Positions 24,475 to 36,653 of a stretch of 64,000 nt of DNA are shown here, piece by piece. Location: the NCBI GenBank assembly GCA_008508345.1, contig QNGE01000109.1, positions 62,001-126,000 on the forward strand, given 5' to 3'. The stretch's first letter is position 1. Every line of letters begins with the position of its first letter. Made by a program: the position numbers and the translations under genes. The stretch is from Paragonimus westermani (lineage: Eukaryota > Platyhelminthes > Trematoda > Plagiorchiida > Troglotrematidae). Below the pieces are notes generated by a model. The model was given only the letters and a program-made list of their open reading frames with translations, was not told the DNA's origin and ran no database searches.

Positions 24475-27400
24475 CTCGGTCGAATACAACGAACGTCAAC
24501 AGTTACATTGTTGAAAAGCACGCCACAGAGCGCGAACTTCACAAAGTTAATTTGTTTTGTACAACTTTTTCAACGTAGACATGGAACACTTGAAAAGTGA
24601 CACAGGTCTGCGGGTAAGTTACAGACAAATGAATAAGTATTGAAAAGTTCATGAGGCCATTTGGACTTTAGTTATTAAATTCAAGGCAATCTCACCGTAA
24701 ACGTTAAGCCTCTCAACGTTACAGCAGATAACTGGGGGTAATGGTCGCGGAGGTTTCTATAAATTTCACACATTTTAGACGATCGCATCTCATGATCACA
24801 TCAAGCTTTCAACCTACTTCCGTCCTGTTCACTCTGAGTTGGGTATCTCCTTAGGAATTTGCTGCGCATCCAAACGGAACGAACGGCCGCATTAGAGTAC
24901 CATGGCTTTTCTAACGAAGGTCAAGCAAACCTTTGGAAATTATTGGTCAATATTCTCTTTTACATGGGTTAACGTTTTCGCTGTGTGTTAGATCACCGGT
25001 CGGATGTGGTGTATAAAATGAATTCACTTTGTGGTCTTCATGTCCTATCGATGGCATTAAAGAAGACGTGTAGGAAACTTTTCTTATGATTATGATGAAC
25101 GATGAATCTCATAATGAGTAATAACACATTGTAAATTCAATGAGATGCACTGAAGAGTGAATGACAATGATTCGTACGCTACACCGTCTGTTTTCCATCG
25201 TGAACAATTTAGTGGAAAATCACAGCGTTTGAACACATGTATCACCACAACAATTCCCAGTGATTAGAGGTTTGGGTAATGTGCGAACGTGGCTTCTAAT
25301 TTGTTCACTGTTTTACAGCAAGAACAACTGCACAACGTACATCTGTTTTACTAAAACGAAATTTCGTGTGACTGATTCACAAACTTTAAGGACACAAACG
25401 GTGTATATTTTCAACTAAGTACAATTATTCTTAAGTGAGTTGCTTAAACACTTGATTTAGCTGAAAACTTCAAGAATGTCCGTGCACAAAACGTTCCAAT
25501 TAAATAAGCTAGTCTACCCGTGATGCTTGAAGCTTTTTCCTGTTTAAATCGAACTGTGCATAACGCTTTCGGCCGACTTTTAAAAAATCGAATTCACCAA
25601 GGTCGAACTGTAACTAGTAAAACCACAAGGGAATTTACACCCAAAGAATCTCAGTAAATGGTCAAATTTGAAAAGGTGGTCTGATGGACTTTTTTTATTA
25701 GGACAATGCCTGCAAATTTTATTAGTTCAGGTTAGTTCCACATATTATTTTGATATCATATCCTCAAATCTTTCTGAGATTCTGAAGCGAACTAATACGT
25801 GTGCAACTTCGAAACTCAGGTTCTTTTTGTAATGCGAGTTTTAAACTAACAAAACTATAAGCATTTGTCTCATTAAAGTGTACGGCAGTTTTTAATTAAG
25901 TCTATTTTGATCCTTACTATGGATGAGTAAGGTTTGGTCACAGATGACTGACTTGCCTTGTGGACTTGACCCATTCGCATTTTAGGTTTTCATTCAACAA
26001 AGCTTTACCGATCGTACCGTTTCACTCTGCTACTAAATCTAAAACTTGATTCAACCTATCATGATCTATGGTGTTTTTATCCGCGACTGTAACCACATGC
26101 ATCCACGATCTGTTTCAGCTGAATAATGTCGGTTCGTTTTCCTATTCCATGCATTCCATGTCCGCGTTCACTATAAATTACCAAGTAGCAAACATGCCTC
26201 AGATTTTCACAGGTATTGAAAGGCATTAGCACACTGGGCTACACAGATGTCCATCAACACGGGATCGGGTTCTCGAGTATCTCAAGACATTTTTCCTACT
26301 GGTTTGTATATTTCACACCCCGTGGTTTTTTGCTACAGGCGACACAGTTGGTTCCTAGTTTGTTGAATGTTTCTAGGCTGCCCAAACCTAGTTAGAGGCA
26401 TTTGTCAACGTTCTTGTGACCGGCATTGTGTTTGTTAAGCTAAGGAGAGCAATCATCCTAGACCACTTGGAACTTCAGGAGTGTTAAAGAGGCGTAGTTA
26501 TGTTGTCTCAAACGTGCAGCTGTATGGCTTTACTGATGTGTCTCCTGACACTAAGGGAGTAGGGATGGCCGTTCCCCAAGTATGTTGCTTCTGGTCCTGC
26601 ACAAACTACAAATAGTAACAAAGCAAAAACCTCCGAATTGTGTATTTCCATGTCAAGCGAAAAATTGAACGCTGTCTGACTTTAAACCGTACGGGGACCA
26701 ACTACGATAAACACTGTCTGGGTGGATCAGACAGACAAAAGAAAATGGACGGAACCCACCGTAGTGCAACGACTTAAAATACCGCCTGATTTTCTGGGTT
26801 AGCAGTCTTGAGCGTTCCAAACAAGCGAAACTGTTTTAACAAATGAAATTAACCTAACAAAGTAATGGTGAACCGGTGTCCAGAAGGCATACCATCTGTG
26901 GTGAATAGGATGGCGCCGAATTTGGACTGAGGCTTTCTGTAGCACACGAGCCAGTAAGTGAGTACAGAACACGCATGTAGATTATGTTGCGTACATCCGT
27001 TAAAATCCAGAGGTCGGTTACCTTCGGCAACATATTCGAAAGCATCGAGGTATACGTTTTGTTTCTGTTTCCACTAACATGACGTTAGGCACCATGAGCT
27101 CTACACGTATCACACAAGACGCCACGCTCGTCTTGTTTCCCATTCTGTTTACTGTGTGAATAGATAAGGTTCAGCGAGGAGCTAGCACTTTCACGGTTAA
27201 GCTTTCTAGCTCACCTAACAGATATCGATGCGATGTTTACGTGAAATTCGTATTTTGCGCAAGCCTTTGAAAATTTGGATCGGTGTGTGAATTGGCTTGA
27301 ACGAGCTAAAAATTAGCAGGCTACAAGAATCGGAACCGTTAGTTCGGCTCTTTTGAAGAGTTAAAATTGCTCCCACAATGTCATACTACTTTTATCCACC

Positions 27401-27821
27401 ATTTATGTCAACCCAGCCGCTCAAATATCTGTTTTACTTGCGCTGTTTATTAGAAGAAAGAAAGCAATACTCTTTCTTCAATGTGTCAAACTTGATGAAA
27501 TCTATTATGATTGCATAGGCTGTAATAAATCATCGATTGCATTGTGTTCAAACGACAAAAACACAGCGTTCACTTGAATCAACCTGAATTTTCAAAATCG
27601 CCTTATTAATTATAGCCACATATTCACTGATTTTCAATGATGATAAATGTTGGGTTCAATATTCGTCACCAGATAATTCACTGTTCTGTGTCATTTATCC
27701 CCGATGGTTGTTATAACAAACGACCACCTTTTCTCTTGGTGTCAGTCACAATACAGGAAGCTGTAGGGTTTCGCAACTCTCACATTATTCACTTGTTTGC
27801 TGATTTTTATTTCTCATCTAG
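24475..27821. other. Long non-coding stretch, nothing recognised
   Basis: No exon-like frame, repeat match or RNA gene could be supported. It ends with a long pyrimidine tract and acceptor (tgatttttatttctcatctag). Confidence 0.4.
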
Positions 27822-27901
27822 AAATGACTTGATTGACTTTAACCATTGTGCCTTGCAGAAAACAAGACGCAAAACAATGCGTGTAGATTCATTCCCTAAT
27901 G
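27822..27901 (+). CDS. Good internal exon candidate (80 nt), product not recognised
   Basis: An excellent acceptor (long T-rich tract ending catctag) and a consensus donor (CTAATG|GTGAGAG) bracket 80 nt that are open in the frame set below. The exon starts with one base completing a codon and ends one base into the next. It encodes a polar, basic segment, NDLIDFNHCALQKTRRKT then RVDSFPN. Both splice signals together are the main evidence; family unknown. Overlapping minus-strand frames have no such signals. Confidence 0.45.
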
Positions 27902-28254
27902 GTGAGAGTGTTGAGTAGCTAGATGTCAGTAGAACAATTTCCCGAGGTGACGTCTGACCGCGTACGCTCGAGTGGACAAGAAAGTTGACACTTTGAAACA
28001 CGATCTCCCAATCCAAAGTAACTATATTCGAAGGGACCCTGATAGTTTTCGGTCGATATGTCAAATATTTTGCGGATATTTTGCAAGAAAATTAGGGGGT
28101 CATTTTTTACAGAGGAGACAAAACCAACATGGGCTAAAACTTTAAAGCATATTGAAATAATCGTGTGCATTACATCAGATTTTCGCATTTCGTTAGAATT
28201 AACCGTGTGTTTTGAGTGAGCTTAAACTCGGACACAACTTTTTCATGAGTTGCA
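27902..28254. other. Non-coding stretch
   Basis: A minus-strand ATG frame (start 28188) has no splice support and overlaps no known motif. Nothing else was seen. Confidence 0.35.
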
Positions 28255-28390
28255 CCTTCAAATAGACACCCACAACCAGGTTTGGCGCATGTGGGGTGAA
28301 ATGGATAGGGGGACTTGAATGGGAATCGAACCAGCGACAAGTTATGTCAACGATCAACATTCTGACGCATTAGTCGACCGTTCTAGTGTG
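28255..28390 (-). repeat. tRNA-like SINE head with a B box
   Basis: On the minus strand a near-perfect RNA polymerase III B box (GGTTCGATTCC, at 28322-28332) lies downstream of a degenerate A-box-like block (GGTCGACTAATGCGTCAG). The cloverleaf does not close properly, so this is not a functional tRNA gene. It looks like the promoter head of a tRNA-derived SINE different from the hammerhead SINE beside it. Its tail contains the caaatagacacccacaacc motif that also resembles sites at 1.83 and 22.37 kb. Confidence 0.45.
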
Positions 28391-28487
28391 TAGTATTTTC
28401 GACGTAGGTACGGAACATACACATTGCTCGACATCTTCACAAGATTCCCAAAAGGAACCAGACCACATGTGAACAATTGTGGATTTT

Positions 28488-28631
28488 TCAAGTTGACCAT
28501 CACTCACATCTGATCGCAGCCTCCGCATTCAGATAGACTTTGCAGCCACCCTCTTTCGAAAAGATGCACTAGACTCGAGTTTCGCTCTCATTAGAACTCG
28601 TCAGTAGTGNAATCCCCGACTACTCATCAGT
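28488..28631 (-). mobile_element. Short hammerhead-SINE copy with apparent target-site duplication
   Basis: Minus-strand sequence from the ribozyme through the SINE body is about as well preserved as the 57.5 kb copy. The tRNA-like head is absent. Instead, an inverted piece of the SINE tail (plus-strand aatccccgactactcatcag) adjoins the ribozyme across the single ambiguous base N at 28610. The insertion is bounded by a 13-bp perfect direct repeat, AATTGTGGATTTT, at 28475-28487 and 28632-28644. This is the size and placement expected for a target-site duplication from LINE-type mobilisation. Confidence 0.7.
28567..28609 (-). ncRNA. SINE-borne type I hammerhead ribozyme, intact core
   Basis: Minus-strand elements in order: helix I strand CACTA, core CTGACGA, helix II GTTCT/AGAGC with an AATG loop and one G-U pair, core GAAA, helix III ACTCGAGT, cleavage-site GTC, and the closing helix I strand TAGTG. 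All invariant bases are present. Helix III is a palindrome that can form only two pairs with a TCGA loop in a monomer, or a longer helix in a dimer, as is typical of Sm-alpha-type ribozymes. The N at 28610 lies just outside the structure. Confidence 0.75.
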
Positions 28632-28644
28632 AATTGTGGATTTT

Positions 28645-29866
28645 GTTTATAAAAATCGAGTATGTTTTCAAACCAGCAACGGTTTGTGATAATTAAGAAT
28701 GCATGAATAGAGGGCTAGTTCCAGTGACGTTTCAACTCCTTCCTGCTTAGCTTGCGATAGTTGCTGTTTGGACAAACCTTTCACTTCGTAAATAACTAGG
28801 TGTGAACAACAGTTCCTTCATAAATATTTGGCAATCCAACAAATCTTAAGAGTTTTCGAAAAGAATTTGTTTTGGAGGTAAGGTGGAGTTTTGAAAGAAC
28901 AACTGAAATTATCTGTTGGCTCTAGGTTGGATAACATTTTTGTCATGTTACCGAATGTCAGTCAACCCAATTAGGAGCTCACGAGCGCCGTGTGACTCCT
29001 TTGTGATGAAGTGGAGAACACGTGGGGTGAACACAGTGGAGTTAAATAGAGAAGACGAAAAGTATTTTTATTTTCGACCTAATGACTATAGTCCCTCTGA
29101 TTTGGAAGTATCACACTGTTGACAACAACTGTTACACTTATTGCCACACTCTACATGTTGTTCCCCGATCTGTCTAAATAAAAGTTCGGTCGGTTCCAGT
29201 ACGTTCTGCTGATTGTGCTTTGTCTAAAACCAAAAGAATTCACTATGTAATTCCTCAATTTTAAGTTCACTCCACTAAGCTGCACTGCCTAACTTACGAA
29301 CACCAACCTGCATTCCGCATTTCAGATCCGCTACACGGGCGTTTGCGTAAGCGTGTATATCTCTGTAATGGTCTGAGTGTATAGCGGGTTAATGCGGTGA
29401 TCTGAAGCCTTGCAATACAGTCAGATATCAACATAGAACCGTACCCTACTAAGGACCGAGAGCTTGTTTCAGATTTGTGGGGCAACTAGTTAGGAACCTC
29501 TGTTCCCATTTTGTGTACAGGAAGACTTTTATATAACAATCCGACTGCTTTGGCAATAAATTGATCAGTAGGTTTGCTTCCGAACTAGATTTATTCATGT
29601 CAAACTTTTGTTCATCAGTTCGATGTTACCCATACACCTCCTTGCCAAATAAATAAGTCACTGTGCAATTAACACTCGATAAGTTGTAGCGAGATGATTC
29701 TCGACAAAATCAAGGTCCGCCTTGAAATTCGTCACAGAAACTGGATATTCTGTACGCCGATACTGTCGAACACTTAAGTTAGATATGCCCGTTCACATTT
29801 CGAAGCTACACAATCGGTGAAAGACTTAATCCAATGTGAGTAGAGTCCAGCCCGTGTTGTTGTCAA
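28645..29866. other. Non-coding stretch, nothing recognised
   Basis: A plus-strand frame at 28.92-29.12 kb ends in an acidic, tyrosine-containing segment but has no convincing acceptor. Confidence 0.35.
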
Positions 29867-30124
29867 TTATTTAAGTTTACAGCTAACAATAAATGCGTAA
29901 CAAAGGGTAACACACAGTACACACGCCATCTTGTAATACACAGAAAATGGGCGAACGTTCAGTAAAGGTGTTCCTTTTTTATCCAGTTTCCACCTGTTTC
30001 GTACCAGAAGGCGAGTCGTAATTTGTAAGTTGCTGCAGTTGACAGAAACGAAACACGATGTTCTGTATACCACTTTTCTATGATGTAACAATATCGTTAG
30101 AAGCGTTCTGCGTAACTCGCTATC
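29867..30124 (-). CDS. Possible exon, basic protein segment with hydrophobic end
   Basis: On the minus strand the acceptor catattagactaccag opens a frame beginning DSELRRTLLTILLHHRK. A mixed segment follows (RLLVRNRWKLDKKGTPLL), and a hydrophobic C-terminal stretch (core ACVLCVTLCYAFIV) ends at a TAA at 29867-29869. If the terminal stretch is real it could be a C-terminal membrane anchor. A donor before that stretch is not obvious. No family recognised, and chance remains possible. Confidence 0.3.
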   Translation of the reverse strand, partial: DSELRRTLLTILLHHRKVVYRTSCFVSVNCSNLQITTRLLVRNRWKLDKKGTPLLNVRPFSVYYKMACVLCVTLCYAFIVSCKLK

Positions 30125-31731
30125 CTGGTAGTCTAATATGAATTGAAACATAAGCAAATGTTAACGACACAAAGCCGAACCTCGACTGTGAGTGAAAGTG
30201 GCGTCGTTGACAGTGTGTTCGTTATGAGCGATGTTAGATGTCCGTTCATACGGCATACAGAGTCAGTTTGCAAAACCTCATTTAATCGGACTCGGTTTAG
30301 GGTGTGCAGCTGACTCGCCAACGAACTCAGTGAACGATTTTGAATGTCAGTTCAATAACAAATGCTTAATAAAGCAACAATAATCGATTATGTCGGAGAA
30401 TGGGAATGATAGTAGGTACGCTGTCACCGTAGCCAGGGTAACGTGCAACTTTATTCGTATGACGGAGTATTTACTGAGTTATGGTGCTTACAGGTCGAAG
30501 TGAAGGATGCTTGTTGCAGTGTAAAATCTATGAAGCTGGTCTGTAAATGTGTGTTATGTTGTGACTGATTCCAAACTTCACTTATTCGATTTGTCTTTCA
30601 TTAACTGCCACGCAACGCAGTTTGTGCTGTACCAGCTGACGAAACTTACCGCGGGTCAGCGCCGGGAGTTTGGTTTTCTTGGCAATTCGGATTTGTCTGC
30701 AGTAATTTCGTACTAAGTAAGTCAACATTAATGCACAAATATACTTGAATTAAACACGACACACCTGACTGCAACTTTCACATTTGAAAAATAAACATCC
30801 TACTGACTGATTGCCTAACATTCAATATTTCTTGAAAATGCGACTACGGTAACATACAAATGTTGGTTCATTGCCGTTTATCGTCGTTAAAAACATTGCA
30901 GGGGATCTGGAAGCAGCATTTAATGGAAAACAAATCTCCATCTGCTAATAACTGTACGTATGTTTCGATGCTACTATGTCACAGTCATCGTTTCGTTTAG
31001 ATTCCTACCTCAGATAAGGCGTTAAACCCTAATTTAGTGCATTTTATACTTGTCTTAAGACGGGTATTTTCACCACGTAAGAACAACATACGATGAAAAT
31101 CGGTTTGAAGCGCTCCCGCTGTTATTAGTAATCAATGAACTAAAAAGGAGACAAAATGACTGTTTAGTCACTCTTGGAGGTGACAGACCTGGAGATATAA
31201 TTGACAACTTATGATAGGGGTAGTGCTACACACTGAGATAAAAATGAACTATATCACCCTTCCGAATGTTGCGTGACAGAATCTCGAGTGTTGCTGAGCG
31301 GTCAACGTTGCGCACGGATGTGTTATTCAGGTTATAGCCGACCCTTTCAACTGTAAAATTATCTAACAATATCCTCCGTTCTACGTGAAAACAATATATG
31401 GTCAAGTATTTGGTCCATGAGACGACGAATAACGGTAGATTCTTCTCACCTGTGTGCGATATGAATGCTTTGGAGTGTCAGAAAGAACCATCAAGTTTCT
31501 GACTACTCAGTCGCGTTTCCGCATTCTTCACAAGCTGATACTGCGATGGAATCCCAACACATGAAATATAGTGATATTGGCACTGACAAACCGAGATGAT
31601 CGCCGTCTAAGCTGTAGAGATCACCTTCCGCCAGCTCCGGTTACGACTGGGCTTGAATGATCCGGCGTTAAATAATGATTGTATTTATCCTCAGTCAGAA
31701 GTTCTGCTTGTGAAGTCGTGTGATCCTTCAG
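30125..31731. other. Non-coding stretch, nothing recognised
   Basis: No exon, RNA gene or repeat could be supported in this interval. Confidence 0.35.
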
Positions 31732-31959
31732 AAGATGAAAAATGCGCCGCTGTGGTTTGCCCAGCAGTTCCTGGTAGATTTCGATGATGGTTCATCAGAC
31801 ATGTCAAAGGACATAGGGTCTGGAGACACAAATGTGGTACCCTACTTAATTAAAACTGCTCAAAGTGATCCAACTTTGAAGAGTCAGTTTAGTGGTTCGG
31901 CTGCCAAAAACATCACGACTGTCTTCATTCGCACTAACATGATCCTTATTGAGTACTCG
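31732..31959 (+). CDS. Good internal exon candidate, soluble protein segment
   Basis: An acceptor (gtgtgatccttcag) and a donor (GTACTCG|GTAAAA) enclose exactly 76 codons, phase 0 at both ends. The peptide has a well-mixed globular composition: APLWFAQQFLVDFDDGSSD near the start, then TNVVPYLIKTAQSDPTLK, and ending TNMILIEYS. Without the donor the frame continues to a TAG at 32002-32004, so a terminal exon is the alternative. The alternating polar and hydrophobic strands would suit a beta-rich domain, but I recognise no family. Confidence 0.45.
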
Positions 31960-34900
31960 GTAAAAGGCCAAACTGTAAACTCTGCACTCCATGCTGAAAT
32001 ATAGCTGTCGAATGTATTTTTTGTCTCATCGAAGGTCCCTCCAAAACGAGACCGTACCAGTGGTTTCTGCACCGTTACAACAGGCCTAAACGAAATATAA
32101 TATTCTTTATGGGTTTTCTAGTCAACAACGAAACCATTCGCATTGCGTACGCAGTTAATTTTCTTGATACCGAGCCTTGTTGTTTCTGATGCCTTCCAAA
32201 AAGGAACAGTGATCGATATAAAAGGCGGCTTCAAGTGAGAGTGGCTGACTGTGCCTTATCGAATGACATGTGAGTTTTAATTGTCCACATATGGTTTAGC
32301 TATTGCACAGTTGAATCATAATCTTGACCACCACTAAAGTAATGTTGAAAATGTCGGGTACAAACATAATTCTAAGCCTTAAGGTTTAATTCCATCCCAA
32401 ATCAACTTCAGAACACAGTAGTCGTGTATTTTGCTTACTGGGAAGGCATTTGCAGTTCAGAAATCTCTAGAAATTGAAGAGCTGTTACAGAACACCACTC
32501 AGGCTCTATATCCAACATACTTGTTAAAAAACTTTATCGAAAAGGCTATCGCGAAGGAAAAAATAAGGTTCACTTTGAAATAGTTTGCGCTTTACTGATG
32601 AGTTTAAGTAGAATCATTAATCTTTACCGGGCTTCAAATTAGTACAGGTGTAAATGTGTCCCCTAATCCGAGAAGGCCACGACACCCACTTTGTGATTTA
32701 ATGACAATCTGTTGCTTGCAATGACCAGTCCATTTCTTATGTTCCTAATTATCATAAGTAACCTCGGCGCACTATCCAGCAACAAAATTAAGTCGGTCTT
32801 GAACGCAACATGAGCTGTCCGATATCTCCTATGAAAAGACGTCCGTATGGATCCGATCGGGATAAATCACGTCTAGTGGTGCAGCTCACGATAAGCTCAA
32901 GCAACTAATGTAGATGCTCTTCTTCGAAGATGAGGATTCAAAAACATGACCTTACTGCTAAATGGGAATGTGCATCAGTTTACCGCATGGAAGTGGTCTG
33001 GAACTGTGTAGCTTTCTTGGAACAACAAAACAAAATTAAAACTGACCATTTTGTTGAGCCTTGAAGCGATCACATACACTCAGCTGGATACGGAGCGCAT
33101 AAAGGGCCAAACTTTCCATGTGCGCTGGGAAACAATTTCGTTTATTTCTGATATTTAAGTATGAGTAGCAGTACCGGAACAGTACATCACTCATAATGTG
33201 TAAACAAAGCCTCATCGGTTCTCCGACTAGCATGCACAACATGCAGGTAAGCCGGTAACGATCCGTACGAAATAAGCAAGACGGAGAAGTGAATTGGTAT
33301 CTTGACTTTTGTCTGAATTAAGCCAGTGGTTCGTTACACTAATTGTGAGTGACGCTTCCGTTACTAGAATGCCATTTTGAAGCATTTTAAAATATTTCAC
33401 ACTACTATGTCTTTGACACACAACCTTTGAACTGACACATGAAAGTATCGTTGATATCATGAGCGGTGCTTAAAAAAAGTTTTCATTCAATCATTCCTGG
33501 AAGCTGAATACACACGGATGCTAAGTGCACCATAGTCCGCCTCAAACACAACTAGACCAATACAGATGTTGCAAATAGTTGAAAGGTTGTAATTCTGCCG
33601 GGAAGTACACCTAAACATGTGTTTTAATAGTGCCTCGAAACTTTGTATGCACCGACAAGCAGTTTTTGGTCCCAGGTGATGCGGAACAAAGTTTAAAGTC
33701 AATGGATGCAAAACACATCCACCATGGTCGACAGGGATTCAATTACTGAGAAGAAACCTATTCTTAATCAAGACATTTAGCGATTTATAAACTCAGGTTT
33801 TTCGCATGTAGAACCCTTTGGATAGCCGAAATGATCGTCATACACAGAACTGAGAAGTGTTTTGCCTGGCTGCGACCCAAGTGTGGTTGTATGAGTAGTG
33901 TAACGTGTGGTCAAAACAGTCGTTGCGCAAGACGCAAAATCCTGAGTTGTCATATCTCAGTGTCCTCCAATATGAAAGAAAACTCTTCAACTGTCACTTG
34001 AGGACTACTCAACATCAGCTTTCTTAACTGGGAGTGGTTTTTTACTTAGGAAGAGGTCAGTGGTGCGGTCGTTGATTCGTATGCTTTGTAAAAACACATT
34101 CGTTTCTGCGACGCTTCAGTCAATGCACTCTGCTTTTGAATGTCACCTGGTGACTGAGTTCACGTCTAAACGAAATGACTTGAAATTGAATTACTTAAAA
34201 TCGGTAAGCAAAAATCACTGGTTACATGATCAAGAGGATTGTGTGGAATATTTTTATCTAGCATAAGTTAAGTCCAATGACCACTATGATGTTCATGCGT
34301 GATATGCCTGAATACTCACGGAAATAAAACAACTTGTGGGATATCTCACTGAAGTTTTGATGTAGAATTATTATCGCCGATGATAGAAACGACAAACGTT
34401 CGATAAATTCGGCATCGAGGTAACATTCGTCTTTCATTAACTTCATTTTATATGCAGGCGGTCACTTCACAAGATCGAAGAGCTTTGCTGACTACTGATG
34501 TTTCTTTCTGTCGCTACGGTTAACATAAACACACTCATTCACTCGATAACATGATTTCACTCAACACGCAGTAACAACTGATAAGGTCCGGTGTTCATAC
34601 CTGTCATTCAAACGAAAACGAATGAAACCCATTCTGTCTTGTTACAGTGCAAGTTGCGCGAGGGTTACACACACAGAAACAAACGCGCACACAGACAGCT
34701 GTACTGAGAAGGTCGTTCAGCATGCATTTTTAAGAGAACCTAAAAACGTAAGCACCGCCACCATTGGATCTCAATTTTGCTGTAACCTAATGCATCTGAC
34801 ATCTTTGTCAACTCAAACAAATACCGCACGGCCAAACACAAAATGGATAAGCTTGATGAAACTGTTCAATAGTAAAGATGTTTACACGGTTTTGCTAGGT

Positions 34901-35223
34901 TTACTTCGTTCTTAAGCATTGTCTCGGAAGTTTCTGCCTCCAGGATAAAGGTGTACTCAACGGTACACTTGTTGCACTCTTCCAACAGATGTGGATGTGA
35001 AAATGCAAATATTTTCAGTCAACATTCGGCTGTGCTGTCCTCGTTTATTACTACGTTGGGTTAATCGGAAGGTTCAACATATGGCAGACCGCAACCTCGA
35101 TATCAAGTTGTTTTTTTTTATTGTGCTTCATATTATGCTCATCTCCGACCTAAAATTTAAATCAAATTTGTTAAATAATTAGACATTTCCCTCCTCAGCA
35201 TCGCTTTCATTTTAGTCCGCTTT
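31960..35223. other. Non-coding stretch with weak exon-like signals
   Basis: A short plus-strand segment before a consensus donor at about 34749 (CCTAAAAAC|GTAAGC) reads EKVVQHAFLREPKN, but its acceptor is poor. Nothing else was supported. Confidence 0.35.
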
Positions 35224-35488
35224 TCACTGAGATAGTTTTCCAATTTTTAGGTAAGAATGAACGTTACTCATCGCAATACTGTGTGATTTGTCGGCGACGT
35301 CCGGAATGGGCTTTTGTTGGTGATCGGTATTAGTGAAGTTGTTCACAAAACACCCGGATATGCATCCCACCATGCGCATAAAATCACAGGAAGCGCCAGA
35401 AGAACACAAATCTAATGGATTGTTACTATCATTATTGACTTCAATTTGTGGCACGAAGTATTCAAGCAGCAGCTTCTGGGACTTGCAT
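35224..35488 (-). CDS. Good exon candidate, possibly C-terminal, product not recognised
   Basis: On the minus strand a clear acceptor (ataatttgaccctacag) opens 88 in-frame codons ending at TGA 35224-35226. The encoded protein begins CKSQKLLLEYFVPQIEVNN and continues as a polar, Cys-containing, Asp/Asn-rich segment (NNPLDLCSSGASC, then TDHQQKPIPDVADK). Base composition is more balanced than in the flanks. Stop and last codons (CTCA|GTGAAA) could instead be a donor, making it internal. No domain recognised. Confidence 0.48.
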
Positions 35489-36533
35489 CTGTAGGGTCAA
35501 ATTATTTCCTGATCCATCGACTGTGTCACGCACTGGACAATTTGAAGTCAAGAAGGCCAGAGGAATGTAAGAAAACTCCTTAAGCTTCTGCTGAACAGTT
35601 GCGCTGTTCACAGTATACTAGTAAATTTGTCTTTTAATTCTAAATTTGTGTATATATTGTGTGCTACGTTTCGTTGTTTCAGTTTACAGCATTAACGTAG
35701 AGACACTGTGTTGAACAGGTGCAAACTAGGACGCCACTCACACAATAATGGTGGAAAGTCGTAGGACTCAGTGTTTGCAGAAGGGGATGTTACTAATTTG
35801 AGACTAGTGGGTTATGAAAACATTTTAGTAGCCTTACATATGAAGAAGATGAGTATGCGCTCCATCGCCAGTAATGCCGTACTGCAAAGTGTCGGGCCTA
35901 CATTGTTGAAGTCAGAAAGGCCATGCAGACTACAGGTTACGTAATTAGAGTAATTGCACTGTGCGATAACACAGCCAAATGGCATACAGTTTGTTCGTTG
36001 GGTAATTAATCATCTTTTAGAGACAGCCGAGTCTGGAACCAGCCACAAAGCTAGACAACTACTCTCATTTTTGGTCAGGTCGTTCTAACAAGACTGTTGT
36101 GTCCACTTTCTAGACCAAACAAACCAATACTGGAAGAAAACTTTGGGCTAAATTCCATTCAAGAAGCTTCCGACAAAAATGAAACGTGAGAAATCATATG
36201 AAATACGGTCCAGACAAAACTGGAAGGTTACCTCAGACTTCAATGATGCTTTCAAATTCGGGTATTACCGCAGCGCCCTTTGAACACACCGACGTCAGGC
36301 ACATTGATAAGTGAAAATATGTCATCGTTCTGACAACAGTAGAGTTCCCGGGATGCTGTACCCGTGTTCTGTGTATTAATTCCTTGCTATAGGCCGGGGT
36401 ACTATGCACTTAGCACCATATTAACATCATGTTAACACTACAAATTCGAAACACTTTCTCAAGAAGCGGGCGCTCAACGTGTGGGATTGAATGTAGTGCC
36501 TTCTACCGAAGAAGGTACAACTGGTATCTCCAG
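35489..36533. other. Non-coding stretch, nothing recognised
   Basis: No supported feature. It ends in the acceptor ggtatctccag. Confidence 0.35.
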
Positions 36534-36653
36534 GAAACAAGCACATTCAGATTAAGTTCTTCTCATCAAGAAGGCAAACCGACTGTCACTGGATTCCAAA
36601 TTCACGAATATATTCCATCCTCACATTTAAAAAATGTTCTGGCATTGACCTAG
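36534..36653 (+). CDS. Possible exon, product not recognised
   Basis: The acceptor caactggtatctccag precedes a phase-0 frame that encodes a Ser/Thr/His-rich polar segment (ETSTFRLSSSHQEGKPTVTG) and ends at TAG 36651-36653. There is no clear donor, so it would be a terminal exon. It is short and low in confidence. Confidence 0.28.
   Translation, partial: ETSTFRLSSSHQEGKPTVTGFQIHEYIPSSHLKNVLALT

Noticed and set aside
27919..28188. 89-residue minus-strand ATG frame
   Set aside because: It has no acceptor or donor in a sensible place and lies between a good plus-strand exon and SINEs.
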